From: Lysobacter enzymogenes
GTDB taxonomy: Bacteria > Pseudomonadota > Gammaproteobacteria > Xanthomonadales > Xanthomonadaceae
NCBI RefSeq assembly: GCF_023617245.1
Contig: NZ_CP067396.1
Coordinates: 1 to 64,000 of the forward strand
DNA length: 64,000 bases
Direction of reading: 5' to 3'
The stretch's first letter is position 1; each line of letters opens with the position of its first letter. Positions 1-8,452 of the stretch are shown here, one piece after another. The notes beneath the pieces were generated by a model, which saw only the letters and a list, made by a program, of their open reading frames with translations, was not told the origin of the DNA and ran no database searches. The position numbers were made by a program, and so were the translations under genes.

Positions 1-1350
1 ATGGAAGCCTGGCCCCGCTGCCTCGAACGCCTCGAAGCCGAATTCCCGGTCGAGGACGTGCATACCTGGTTGAAGCCGCTGCAGGCCACGCAGCGCGACA
101 GCAAGACCGTGCTCTACGCGCCCAATGCGTTCGTGGTCGAACACGTGCGCGAACGTTACCTCGCGCGCATCCGCGAACTGCTGTCGTACTTCGCCGGCAG
201 CGAGGACGTGAGCCTGGAAGTGGGTTCGCTGCCGCGTTCGCCGGCGAGCACCCAGCCGCTGCCGCTGGAAACCACCAGTGTCGTGCGCCAGGCGCCGGCC
301 GCGGTCGCCGCGCCGGTCGAGCCGTTCCAGGGCAACCTCGATACCCATTACACCTTCGACAATTTCGTCGAAGGCCGCAGCAACCAGCTCGGCCGCGCCG
401 CCGCGTGGCAGGCCGCGCAGAAGCCGGGCGAGCGCGCTCACAACCCGCTGCTGCTGTACGGGGGCACCGGCCTGGGCAAGACCCATCTGATGTTCGCCGC
501 CGGCAACGCCATGCGCGACGCCAATCCGGCGATGCGGGTGATGTACCTGCGTTCGGAGCAGTTCTTCAGCGCGATGATGAAGGCGCTGCAGGACAAGACC
601 ATGGATGCGTTCAAGCGCCAGTTCCAGCGCGTCGACGCGCTGCTGATCGACGACATCCAGTTCTTCGCCGGCAAGGACCGCACCCAGGAAGAGTTCTTCC
701 ACACCTTCAACGCGCTGTTCGACGGCAAGCAACAGATCATCCTGACCTGCGACCGCTACCCGCGCGAGGTCGAGGGCCTGGAGCCGCGGCTGAAGTCGCG
801 CTTGGCCTGGGGCCTGTCGGTGGCGATCGAGCCGCCGGACTTCGAGACCCGCGCCCAGATCGTGATCTCCAAGGCCAAGGAGCGCGGCGCCGCGATCCCC
901 GAGGAAGTCGCCTTCCTGCTGGCCAAGAAGATGCGTTCGAACGTGCGCGACCTGGAAGGCGCGCTCAACACCCTGACCGCGCGCGCCAACTTCACCGGCC
1001 GCGCGATCACCGCCGAGTTCGCCCAGGAAACCCTGCGCGACCTGCTGCGCGCCCAGCAGCAGGCGATCGGCATCCCCAACATCCAAAAGACCGTGGCAGA
1101 CTACTACGGCCTCCAGATCAAGGACTTGTTGTCCAAGCGGCGTACGCGTTCGCTCGCCCGTCCGCGCCAGGTGGCCATGGCGCTGACCAAGGAGCTGACC
1201 GAACACTCGCTGCCGGAGATCGGCGACGCGTTCGCCGGTCGCGACCACACGACCGTCCTGCATGCCTGCCGTCAGATCCGCACCCTGATGGAAACCGACG
1301 GCAAGCTGCGGGAAGACTGGGACAAGCTGATCCGCAAGCTCAGCGAGTGA
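1..1350 (+). CDS. dnaA: Chromosomal replication initiator DnaA
   Basis: DnaA is the AAA+ initiator that binds DnaA boxes, melts the origin and loads the DnaB helicase. The 449-residue product has the full domain order. Domain I (about 1-75) contains WLKPLQA, followed by a Pro/Ala-rich linker. The AAA+ core has Walker A GGTGLGKT near residue 154 and Walker B LLIDDIQFF near 214. Domain IV ends with the DNA-contact signature GRDHTTVLHACRQI near 413. Length is close to the E. coli protein. The ATG is the first base of the window, so the promoter and ribosome site are out of view and the contig was probably rotated to this gene. It is followed by dnaN, recF and gyrB in the canonical order. Identification is certain. 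Confidence 0.98.
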   Translation: MEAWPRCLERLEAEFPVEDVHTWLKPLQATQRDSKTVLYAPNAFVVEHVRERYLARIRELLSYFAGSEDVSLEVGSLPRSPASTQPLPLETTSVVRQAPAAVAAPVEPFQGNLDTHYTFDNFVEGRSNQLGRAAAWQAAQKPGERAHNPLLLYGGTGLGKTHLMFAAGNAMRDANPAMRVMYLRSEQFFSAMMKALQDKTMDAFKRQFQRVDALLIDDIQFFAGKDRTQEEFFHTFNALFDGKQQIILTCDRYPREVEGLEPRLKSRLAWGLSVAIEPPDFETRAQIVISKAKERGAAIPEEVAFLLAKKMRSNVRDLEGALNTLTARANFTGRAITAEFAQETLRDLLRAQQQAIGIPNIQKTVADYYGLQIKDLLSKRRTRSLARPRQVAMALTKELTEHSLPEIGDAFAGRDHTTVLHACRQIRTLMETDGKLREDWDKLIRKLSE

Positions 1351-1876
1351 TCCGCAGCGCCCGTTGCGCGGGCGCCGGCCTCGGCCTGGGATGCGCGGCA
1401 GCGCCGACGGCGCGATCCCGACATCGCGCTGGCGGCCGCGTCGCGCCGCCTACGCCCAGCCGGCACCGCATTCCGGCCCCCCGGGCCGGCGAACCGGCCG
1501 CGCGATCCTCGCCAGGCGAACGGGCCAGCGGCTCGTTCGCGTAGGGCGGCTCCTGCCGGCATCGACGACGACGAGCGCAACGCAGCTCCACGGCCCTCCG
1601 GTCGCCGCGCTGCCGTCCGCGCTCATCCGTAGAGATCGCAGGACCGCGGCTGCAGGGCCGGGCGGGTGTTTCGTCGTTGGCGGTATCGCAGGTTCCGGCC
1701 GCGGCCGGCGGTCGCGAAAGCGCACGCAACAGGCGCGGGCGCTCGGCGATCCGGTCGGTCCAGGTCGGGTCCGGCGGCTGGGGTCCGAAAAGGACACCGC
1801 GCCGCCGGTGGACACAAGGTAGTCGCTAAGTAGCTGATACGAAAGGCATAAGTTCGGGGACTAGACCCGTACAAGC

Positions 1877-1885
1877 TGTGGATAA
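1877..1885 (-). promoter_or_regulatory. DnaA box
   Basis: Perfect 9-mer TTATCCACA read on the minus strand, in the dnaA-dnaN spacer. It could serve initiation or dnaA autoregulation. Confidence 0.7.
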
Positions 1886-1912
1886 AGTTCAGACCGCGCT
1901 ACCGCGCCGATG

Positions 1913-1921
1913 TTATCCACA
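1913..1921 (+). promoter_or_regulatory. DnaA box
   Basis: Perfect TTATCCACA on the plus strand, 27 bp beyond the opposite-facing box, just before the AT-rich tract that leads to dnaN. Confidence 0.7.
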
Positions 1922-2100
1922 GGTTCTACCTGCCCTCCAGGGCCAGTTCTACCCGCGTTTGAAGTAGCTAAAAACACTTGTAAATCATAGGTTTAAGTCG
2001 GTTCTCAACCGTTTTTCGCCGCTCCACCGCCACTAAGCTTTTGATTTATACATCTCTTTTGTAATTGGGCTTGCGCCCACCGACCGGCCAAGGGGTCCGC

Positions 2101-3201
2101 ATGCGTTTCAGCCTGCAACGCGAAGTTTTTCTCAAGCCGTTGGCCCAAGTGGTCAATGTCGTCGAACGCCGGCAGACGTTGCCGGTCCTCGCCAACCTGT
2201 TGGTGCAGGTCAAGGACGGCCAGCTGTCGCTGACCGGTACCGACCTGGAAGTCGAGATGATTTCGCGCGTCAACGTCGACGATGCGAAGGACGGCGAGAC
2301 CACGATTCCGGCGCGCAAGCTGTTCGAGATCGTTCGCGCCCTGCCCGACGGCAGCAAGGTCACCGTGAGCCAGACGGCCGAGAAGATCACCGTCCAGGCC
2401 GGACGTTCGCGCTTCACCCTGTCGAGCCTGCCGGCCAACGACTTCCCGTCGATCGACGAAGTCGAAGCCACCGAGCGCGTGCGCGTGCCGGAAGCCGCGC
2501 TGAAGGAGCTGATCGAACGCACCGCGTTCGCGATGGCCCAGCAGGACGTGCGCTATTACCTCAACGGCCTGTTGTTCGATCTGCGCGAAACCAGCCTGCG
2601 CTGTGTGGCCACCGACGGTCATCGCCTGGCCCTGTGCGAGGCCGCGTACGAAGGCGGCGCCCAGACCAAGCGCCAGATCATCGTTCCGCGCAAGGGCGTG
2701 CAGGAACTGCAGCGCTTGCTCGAAGGCGGCGATCGCGAAGTCGAGTTGGAGATGGGCCGCGGCCACATCCGCATCAAGCGCGACGATGTGACCTTCACCA
2801 GCAAGCTGATCGACGGCCGTTTCCCGGACTACGAAGCGGTGATCCCGATCGGCGCCGACCGCGAAGTGCGGATCGAGCGCGAGATCCTGCGCGCCTCGCT
2901 GCAACGCGCGGCGATCCTGTCGAACGAGAAGTACCGCGGCGTGCGCATCGAAGTGTCGCCGGGTCAGCTCAAGATCAGCGCGCACAACCCGGAACAGGAA
3001 GAAGCGCAGGAAGAAGTCGAAGCCGACACCAAGGTCGACGACCTGGCCGTGGGCTTCAACGTCAACTACCTGCTCGACGCCCTGACCGCGCTGCGCGACG
3101 AGCACGTGGTCCTGGCGCTGCGCGACGCTAACTCGTCGGCGCTGGTGCGCGAGGCCTCGAACGAGCGTTGCCGCCACGTGGTGATGCCGCTGCGGCTCTG
3201 A
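2101..3201 (+). CDS. dnaN: DNA polymerase III beta subunit (sliding clamp)
   Basis: The beta clamp encircles DNA as a dimer and tethers polymerase III and repair partners. The 366-residue length is exactly that of typical clamps. The N-terminus MRFSLQREVFLKPL and the C-terminus HVVMPLRL, including the conserved MPLR end, are characteristic. The ATG at 2101 is chosen because a ribosome site AAGGGG lies about 6 bases upstream. The open frame extends to 2065, but that start (TTG) has no such site. It follows dnaA after a 750-bp spacer and ends just before a strong hairpin terminator. Confidence 0.97.
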   Translation: MRFSLQREVFLKPLAQVVNVVERRQTLPVLANLLVQVKDGQLSLTGTDLEVEMISRVNVDDAKDGETTIPARKLFEIVRALPDGSKVTVSQTAEKITVQAGRSRFTLSSLPANDFPSIDEVEATERVRVPEAALKELIERTAFAMAQQDVRYYLNGLLFDLRETSLRCVATDGHRLALCEAAYEGGAQTKRQIIVPRKGVQELQRLLEGGDREVELEMGRGHIRIKRDDVTFTSKLIDGRFPDYEAVIPIGADREVRIEREILRASLQRAAILSNEKYRGVRIEVSPGQLKISAHNPEQEEAQEEVEADTKVDDLAVGFNVNYLLDALTALRDEHVVLALRDANSSALVREASNERCRHVVMPLRL

Positions 3202-3219
3202 TCCACGCCGGTTCGATTC

Positions 3220-3235
3220 GGTTCCACGTGGAACA
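3220..3235. promoter_or_regulatory. parS-type ParB binding site 1
   Basis: GGTTCCACGTGGAACA has the 14-bp palindromic core GTTCCACGTGGAAC typical of chromosomal parS in gammaproteobacteria. It is the first of four within 1.5 kb. ParB would spread from here to help origin segregation. Confidence 0.85.
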
Positions 3236-3238
3236 AAC

Positions 3239-3271
3239 ACACGCCCGGCTTCTGCCGGGCGTGTTCGTTTT
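3239..3271 (+). terminator. Rho-independent terminator after dnaN
   Basis: An 11-bp perfect stem (ACACGCCCGGC with GCCGGGCGTGT), a TTCT loop, then a T-rich tail. It lies 37 bases after the dnaN stop and would separate dnaN from recF transcription. Confidence 0.8.
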
Positions 3272-3460
3272 GCCGGCCGAAGCGGGCTTTCAGGCCTCGG
3301 AGAATGCTTGCAGAGCCCGTTGTCGGTGCTGCGGGAGCCGCGATAGTTCGAACAGCTTGGCTTCCACGCGCTTACGGAAGTTGTTGATTTTCAATCGGTA
3401 AAGCCCGGAGCCGTCGGGTTTTCGGCTTGGGGCGGTCCGCTTTCGTCCACCGCTTCGGGT

Positions 3461-3484
3461 GTCGCGGCTCGCGCCGCTCCTACA
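3461..3484 (-). repeat. Dispersed palindromic repeat, family 1
   Basis: A 24-bp REP-like unit (minus-strand reading begins TGTAGGAGCGGCGCGAGCC). Eight more copies occur in this window, all intergenic. This one is unpaired. Confidence 0.7.
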
Positions 3485-3562
3485 GGGAGCCCATGCGACG
3501 ACATCGGCCGTTCGCCCCCGCTCCGTCTGCCTCGCACCCACCCAATCTGCGATCATTTCCCG

Positions 3563-4684
3563 ATGCACGTCACCCGCCTGGACGCCCGCGGCCTGCGCCG
3601 CTTCGCCGACGTAAGCCTGCTGCCGGCGCCCGGGATCAACCTGATCACGGGCGAGAACGGCGCGGGCAAGACCAGCCTGCTCGAAGCTCTGCACTTGATG
3701 GCCTACGGCCGCAGTTTTCGAGGCCGGGTCCGCGATGGCCTGATCCGCTCGGGCGATCCGGCCCTGGAGGTGTTCGTCGAATGGCAGGAACTGCGCCGCG
3801 ACCAACGCCGCAAGGCCGGACTGCGGCACAGCGGCCAGGATTGGGTCGGCCGGCTCGATGGCGCCTCGGTGTCGCAGCTCGGCGAGTTGTGCGCGGCGCT
3901 GGCGGTGGTCAGTTTCGAGCCGGGTAGCCATTCCCTGATCACCGGGCCCGGCGAAATCCGCCGGCGCTACCTCGACTGGGGCTTGTTCCACGTGGAACAC
4001 GACTTCACTCCGCTGTGGCGCCGCTATACCCGGGCGCTCAAGCAGCGCAATGCCCTGCTGAAGGCGCGGGCCCGCGACGGCCAGCTCGATGCCTGGGATC
4101 GCGAGCTGTCCGAGGCCGGCGAACCCCTGAGCCGGCGCCGCCAGCAGTATCTGGACGAACTGCAGCCGCGGTTCGCCGCGCTCGCCGCCGAACTGGCGCC
4201 CGGCCTGGGTTCGATCCGTCTGGACTACGTCCCAGGCTGGCGCCGCGAGGAGTTCCCGCTGGCCGACGCCCTGCTTTTGGCCCGCGAACGCGACCAGCAG
4301 CAAGGCTTTACCTCGGTTGGCCCGCATCGGGCCGACTGGCGCATCGGCTACGGCGCGATCCCGGGCCGGGAAGCCCTGTCGCGCGGCCAGGCAAAGCTGG
4401 TCGCGTTGGTCGCGCTGCTGGCCCAGGCCGAACAGCACGCGCAGGTGCAAGGCGAATGGCCGGTCATCGCCCTGGACGATCTGGCGTCCGAGCTGGATCG
4501 CCGCCATCAACGCCGGGTGCTGGAGCGCCTTATCGCCAGCCGGGCCCAGGTTTTCATCACCGGGACCGAAGCACCGCCGGCCTTGGCTGAGATGGACGTC
4601 GAGATCGCTCGGTTCCACGTGGAACATGGACGCTTGGGGCCGGAAGGCTCCACGGCCGGCGTGGAACCTAACCAAAGCGCGTGA
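3563..4684 (+). CDS. recF: DNA replication and repair protein RecF
   Basis: RecF is an SMC-like ATPase that with RecO and RecR loads RecA at single-strand gaps. The 373-residue protein has Walker A GENGAGKTS near residue 30. An ABC-type signature around LSRGQAKLVAL is near 272, and Walker B VIALDDLASELD near 300. Length is normal. Two parS-type palindromes lie inside the reading frame, at 3984-3999 and 4611-4626. The second is near the 3' end and encodes RFHVEHG. The gene sits in the canonical place between dnaN and gyrB, but is separated from gyrB by an inserted gene. Confidence 0.97.
   Translation: MHVTRLDARGLRRFADVSLLPAPGINLITGENGAGKTSLLEALHLMAYGRSFRGRVRDGLIRSGDPALEVFVEWQELRRDQRRKAGLRHSGQDWVGRLDGASVSQLGELCAALAVVSFEPGSHSLITGPGEIRRRYLDWGLFHVEHDFTPLWRRYTRALKQRNALLKARARDGQLDAWDRELSEAGEPLSRRRQQYLDELQPRFAALAAELAPGLGSIRLDYVPGWRREEFPLADALLLARERDQQQGFTSVGPHRADWRIGYGAIPGREALSRGQAKLVALVALLAQAEQHAQVQGEWPVIALDDLASELDRRHQRRVLERLIASRAQVFITGTEAPPALAEMDVEIARFHVEHGRLGPEGSTAGVEPNQSA
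3984..3999. promoter_or_regulatory. parS-type ParB binding site 2
   Basis: Perfect 16-bp palindrome TGTTCCACGTGGAACA inside recF, encoding LFHVEH in the recF frame. Confidence 0.88.
4611..4626. promoter_or_regulatory. parS-type ParB binding site 3
   Basis: GGTTCCACGTGGAACA inside the 3' end of recF. The core palindrome is perfect and the flanks match site 1. Confidence 0.85.
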
Positions 4685-4711
4685 AACGCCCCGAATGCTC
4701 CACACAAGCGA

Positions 4712-4727
4712 TGTTCCACGTGGAACA
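4712..4727. promoter_or_regulatory. parS-type ParB binding site 4
   Basis: Perfect TGTTCCACGTGGAACA in the short spacer after recF, 27 bases beyond the recF stop. Confidence 0.88.
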
Positions 4728-4800
4728 GGCGCCGCGTCGCGTGTAAACCGAACGCGTCCAGACCGCATCCCCTGGAGACGAACCACACCAGGGGAACCGC

Positions 4801-5871
4801 TTGAGAGCCATCGTTTGCGCCATGTTCGGCCTGTATCTCGCCGCCCAGGCCGCGCCCGCCCTCGCCCAGGTCGACCTCGACGCGCTGAGCCGCGGCAGCG
4901 CCGGCCCGCGCACCCAGGTCGCCGTGCTCGCGACGACCCATCTCAGCGGGCTGCCCAAGGACTACGACCTCAAGGCCCTGGAACCCGTGTTGGAACGGCT
5001 GGCGGCGTTCAAGCCCGACGTGATCGCGATCGAGGCGGTCTCCGGCGAAGGCTGCGATCACTTGACCCGTTACCGCGAGCTGTTCGATGGCGCCGCCGAG
5101 AGCTACTGCGCCGATACCGAGCCCGCGCGCAAGGCCACCGGCCTGGACGTCCACGCCGCCGTGGTCGGGGCGCGCAAGCGTTATGCCGACTGGCCGGCGC
5201 GGCCGACCCCGGCCCAGCGCCGCTCACTGGCCAGCGTGCTGTTGGCGGCCAACGACCGCGCCTCGGCCCTGGCCCAGTGGCTGCAGCTGCCGGCGGCCGA
5301 GCGTCGCGCCGGCGACGGCCTGGACCCGGCCCTGGCGGCGCAGCTGCAGCGGCTGGAAACCCACGGACGCAACGAGAACTACCGCATCGGCGCCGTCCTG
5401 GCCGCGCGCCTGGGGCTGCAGCGGGTCCATTCCGTCGACGACCACAGCGCCGACCGCATCACCGGCGACGCCGGCAAGGGCTACGAAGCGGCGATCAAGG
5501 CGGTCTGGGCGGGCTACGACAACCCCTACACCGCGCGCGAAAAGGCGCTCATCGACCGCGGCGACCTGATCGGCCTGTATCGGCTGATGAACACCCCGCA
5601 AGCGCAGCAGGCCGCGATCGCCGCGGACTTCGGCGCAGCCCTGCGCGAGGCCTCGCCCGAGCGTTACGGCCGCCAGTACGTGGCCTGGTGGGAGACCCGC
5701 AATCTGCGCATGGCCGCCAACCTGCGCGAGGCCTTCGGCAACCGCCCGGGCGCGCGTGTGCTCGACATCGTCGGCGCATCGCACAAGGCCTACCTCGACG
5801 CCTACCTGCGGCAGATGCACGACGTGGACGTGGTCGACGTCGGGGCGCTGCTGGCGCCTGGGACGCGCTGA
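4801..5871 (+). CDS. Secreted DUF5694-like protein, function unknown
   Basis: A 356-residue protein with a short hydrophobic N-terminus ending around AQA/ALA, so probably exported. The segments VLATTHLSG near residue 42 and FKPDVIAIEAVSGEGCDHL near 70 match my recollection of the DUF5694 family in Xanthomonadaceae, which has no known biochemical role. The start is a TTG at 4801, chosen because AGGGGA lies 5-6 bases upstream. An ATG seven codons later is the alternative but would shorten the signal peptide. It sits alone between recF and gyrB. The family call is moderate and the function unknown. Confidence 0.7.
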   Translation: MRAIVCAMFGLYLAAQAAPALAQVDLDALSRGSAGPRTQVAVLATTHLSGLPKDYDLKALEPVLERLAAFKPDVIAIEAVSGEGCDHLTRYRELFDGAAESYCADTEPARKATGLDVHAAVVGARKRYADWPARPTPAQRRSLASVLLAANDRASALAQWLQLPAAERRAGDGLDPALAAQLQRLETHGRNENYRIGAVLAARLGLQRVHSVDDHSADRITGDAGKGYEAAIKAVWAGYDNPYTAREKALIDRGDLIGLYRLMNTPQAQQAAIAADFGAALREASPERYGRQYVAWWETRNLRMAANLREAFGNRPGARVLDIVGASHKAYLDAYLRQMHDVDVVDVGALLAPGTR

Positions 5872-5926
5872 GAGGCCGCCGCCGCACGCGCGGCTGGGGA
5901 CCCAGAGGGGGAGGGGCGCGAAGTGC

Positions 5927-5932
5927 TATAAT
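5927..5932 (+). promoter_or_regulatory. Putative gyrB promoter, extended -10
   Basis: TGCTATAAT gives a perfect TATAAT -10 element preceded by TG one base away. No good -35 is visible, as is usual for extended -10 promoters. It lies about 90 bases before the gyrB ATG. Confidence 0.6.
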
Positions 5933-6019
5933 TCCGCTCTGGAACCCAATAGCTAATGTCTGGCCGGGCGCCGTACTTCCGACCCGGCCACGCCAGCCTT
6001 TGCAGCCGACCCGAAGCGA

Positions 6020-8452
6020 ATGACCGACGATACTGTTCCGACTCCGCCCACGACCAACTACGACTCCAGCAAGATCACCGTGCTGCGCGGCCTGGAGGCC
6101 GTGCGCAAGCGGCCCGGCATGTACATCGGCGACGTGCACGACGGCACCGGCCTGCATCACATGGTGTTCGAAGTCGTCGACAACGCGATCGACGAAGCGC
6201 TCGCCGGCCACGCCGACGATGTCGTCGTCACCCTGCTCACCGACGGCTCGGTGTCGGTCTACGACAACGGCCGCGGCATTCCGGTGGACATCCACAAGGA
6301 AGAAGGCGTGTCGGCGGCCGAGGTGATCCTCACCGTGCTGCACGCCGGCGGCAAGTTCGACGACAACAGCTACAAAGTCTCCGGCGGCCTGCACGGCGTC
6401 GGCGTGTCGGTGGTCAACGCGCTGTCCTCGCACCTGTGGCTGGACATCTGGCGCGACGGCCACCACCACCAGCAGGAGTACGCGCTGGGCGAGCCGGTGT
6501 ATCCGCTCAAGCAGCTCGACGCCTCCGACAAGCGCGGCACCCTGCTGCGCTTCCTGCCGGCGGCGGAGATCTTCACCGACATCGAGTTCCACTACGACAT
6601 CCTCGCCCGCCGCCTGCGCGAGCTGTCGTTCCTCAACTCCGGCGTCAAGATCACCCTGATCGACGAACGCGGCGAAGGCCGCCGCGACGTGTTCCAGTAC
6701 GAGGGCGGCATCCGCTCGTTCGTCGAGCACCTCGCGCAGGTCAAGACGCCGCTGCATCCGCACGTGATCTCGGTGTCGGGCGAGCAGAACGGCATCACCG
6801 TGGAAGTGGCGTTGCAGTGGACCGACGCCTACCAGGAAACGATGTTCTGCTTCACCAACAACATCCCGCAGAAGGACGGCGGCACCCACCTGATCGGCTT
6901 CCGCGCCGCGCTGACGCGCACGCTGACCAACTACATCGAGCAGAGCGGCATCGCCAAGCAGGCGAAGATCTCGCTGTCCGGCGACGACATGCGCGAAGGC
7001 ATGATCGCGGTGCTGTCGGTGAAGGTGCCCGATCCGAGCTTCTCCTCGCAGACCAAGGAAAAGCTGGTCAGCTCGGAAGTGCGCCCGGTGGTGGAAAGCA
7101 CCTTCGGCGCGCGCCTGGAAGAGTTCCTGCAGGAACACCCGAACGAAGCGCGCGCGATCACCGGCAAGATCATCGACGCCGCGCGCGCGCGCGAAGCCGC
7201 GCGCAAGGCGCGCGACCTGACCCGCCGCAAGGGCGCGCTCGACATCGCCGGCCTGCCCGGCAAGCTCGCCGACTGCCAGGAAAAAGACCCGGCGCTGAGC
7301 GAACTGTTCATCGTCGAGGGCGACTCCGCGGGCGGCTCGGCCAAGCAAGGCCGCAACCGCAAGACCCAGGCGATCCTGCCGCTGAAGGGCAAGATCCTCA
7401 ACGTCGAACGCGCGCGTTTCGACCGCATGCTCGGCAGCGCCGAAGTCGGCACGCTGATCACCGCGCTGGGCACCGGCATCGGCAAGGACGAGTACAACCC
7501 GGACAAGCTGCGCTACCACCGCATCATCCTGATGACCGACGCCGACGTCGACGGCTCGCACATCCGCACCTTGCTGCTGACGTTCTTCTACCGGCAGATG
7601 CCGGAGCTGATCGAGCGCGGCCACATCTACATCGGCCTGCCGCCGCTGTACAAGATCAAGCAGGGCAAGAACGAGATCTACCTCAAGGACGACGCGGCGC
7701 TCGACGCCTACCTCGCCGGCAACGCGGTCGAGGGCGCCGGCCTGATTCCGGCCGACGGCGAACCGCCGATCGAAGGCACGGCGCTGGAGAAGCTGCTGCT
7801 GGCCTACGCGCAAGCGAAGGACACCATCGCCCGCAGCGCGCATCGCTACGATCCGAACGTGCTCTCGGCGCTGATCGATTTCACCCGCCTCGACAGCGAG
7901 CATCTGCTCAACCAGACGCCGGACTTCGCCGCGCTGGAAGCGCGCCTCAACGAGGCCGGCCTCGGCCGTCCGCGCTACTCGCTGACCCTGCACCGGGCCA
8001 ACGAAACGCGTCAGGCCGCGCTGCTGGTCAAGCGCGTCCACATGGGCCAGGAGCTCACCCAGGTGCTGCCGCTGGCGTCGTTCGACAGCGGCGAGCTGCG
8101 CGCGCTGCGCGAAGCCGCGGCGCTGCTGCACGGGTTGGTGCGCGACGGCGCGCAGATCGTGCGCGGCAACCGCGCGCAGGTCGTGTCCAGCTTCGGCCAG
8201 GCGCAGGCCTGGCTGATGGAGGAAGCCAAGAAGGGCCGCCAGATCCAGCGCTTCAAGGGCCTGGGCGAGATGAATCCCGAGCAGCTGTGGGACACCACGG
8301 TCAATCCGGAAACCCGCCGCCTGCTGCAGGTGCGGATCGAGGACGCGGTCGCCGCCGACCAGATCTTCAGCACCCTGATGGGCGACGTGGTCGAACCGCG
8401 CCGCGAGTTCATCGAGGACAACGCGCTCAAGGTCGCCAACCTCGATGTCTGA
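6020..8452 (+). CDS. gyrB: DNA gyrase subunit B
   Basis: GyrB is the ATPase subunit of gyrase, which introduces negative supercoils with GyrA. The 810-residue product has the GHKL ATP site (VDNAIDEALAGH near 53, DNGRGIPV near 84, GLHGVGVSVVNA near 123). The TOPRIM motifs are EGDSAGGSAKQGRNR near 433 and DADVDGSHIR near 507. The C-terminal GyrA-interaction region has RFKGLGEMN. It carries the long insert in the C-terminal half that is usual in gammaproteobacterial GyrB. The last 8 bases overlap the start of the next gene (ATGTCTGA), so the two are probably translationally coupled. Confidence 0.98.
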   Translation: MTDDTVPTPPTTNYDSSKITVLRGLEAVRKRPGMYIGDVHDGTGLHHMVFEVVDNAIDEALAGHADDVVVTLLTDGSVSVYDNGRGIPVDIHKEEGVSAAEVILTVLHAGGKFDDNSYKVSGGLHGVGVSVVNALSSHLWLDIWRDGHHHQQEYALGEPVYPLKQLDASDKRGTLLRFLPAAEIFTDIEFHYDILARRLRELSFLNSGVKITLIDERGEGRRDVFQYEGGIRSFVEHLAQVKTPLHPHVISVSGEQNGITVEVALQWTDAYQETMFCFTNNIPQKDGGTHLIGFRAALTRTLTNYIEQSGIAKQAKISLSGDDMREGMIAVLSVKVPDPSFSSQTKEKLVSSEVRPVVESTFGARLEEFLQEHPNEARAITGKIIDAARAREAARKARDLTRRKGALDIAGLPGKLADCQEKDPALSELFIVEGDSAGGSAKQGRNRKTQAILPLKGKILNVERARFDRMLGSAEVGTLITALGTGIGKDEYNPDKLRYHRIILMTDADVDGSHIRTLLLTFFYRQMPELIERGHIYIGLPPLYKIKQGKNEIYLKDDAALDAYLAGNAVEGAGLIPADGEPPIEGTALEKLLLAYAQAKDTIARSAHRYDPNVLSALIDFTRLDSEHLLNQTPDFAALEARLNEAGLGRPRYSLTLHRANETRQAALLVKRVHMGQELTQVLPLASFDSGELRALREAAALLHGLVRDGAQIVRGNRAQVVSSFGQAQAWLMEEAKKGRQIQRFKGLGEMNPEQLWDTTVNPETRRLLQVRIEDAVAADQIFSTLMGDVVEPRREFIEDNALKVANLDV

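Larger units (their letters stand above)
1351..2100. other. dnaA-dnaN spacer; classical oriC candidate
   Basis: This 750-bp stretch has no convincing gene. Its first 450 bp are very GC-rich. The distal part holds two perfect DnaA boxes in opposite orientation: TGTGGATAA at 1877-1885 (box on the minus strand) and TTATCCACA at 1913-1921. An AT-rich tract from about 1961 to 2066 could be an unwinding element or the dnaN promoter. Spacers at this position act as oriC in many bacteria. Two boxes are few, however, compared with the much denser array at 14.3-16.9 kb, so origin status is uncertain. Confidence 0.5.
3202..3562. other. dnaN-recF spacer
   Basis: No gene is seen here. In order it holds a parS-type palindrome (3220-3235), the dnaN terminator, a short AT-richer stretch near 3375-3400, and one copy of a dispersed palindromic repeat (3461-3484). 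recF therefore probably has its own promoter here, though none is clear. Confidence 0.6.

Noticed and set aside
1364..1822. Overlapping frames in the dnaA-dnaN spacer
   Set aside because: Present in several phases and both strands, Arg/Pro/Gly-rich. Reflects GC content only.
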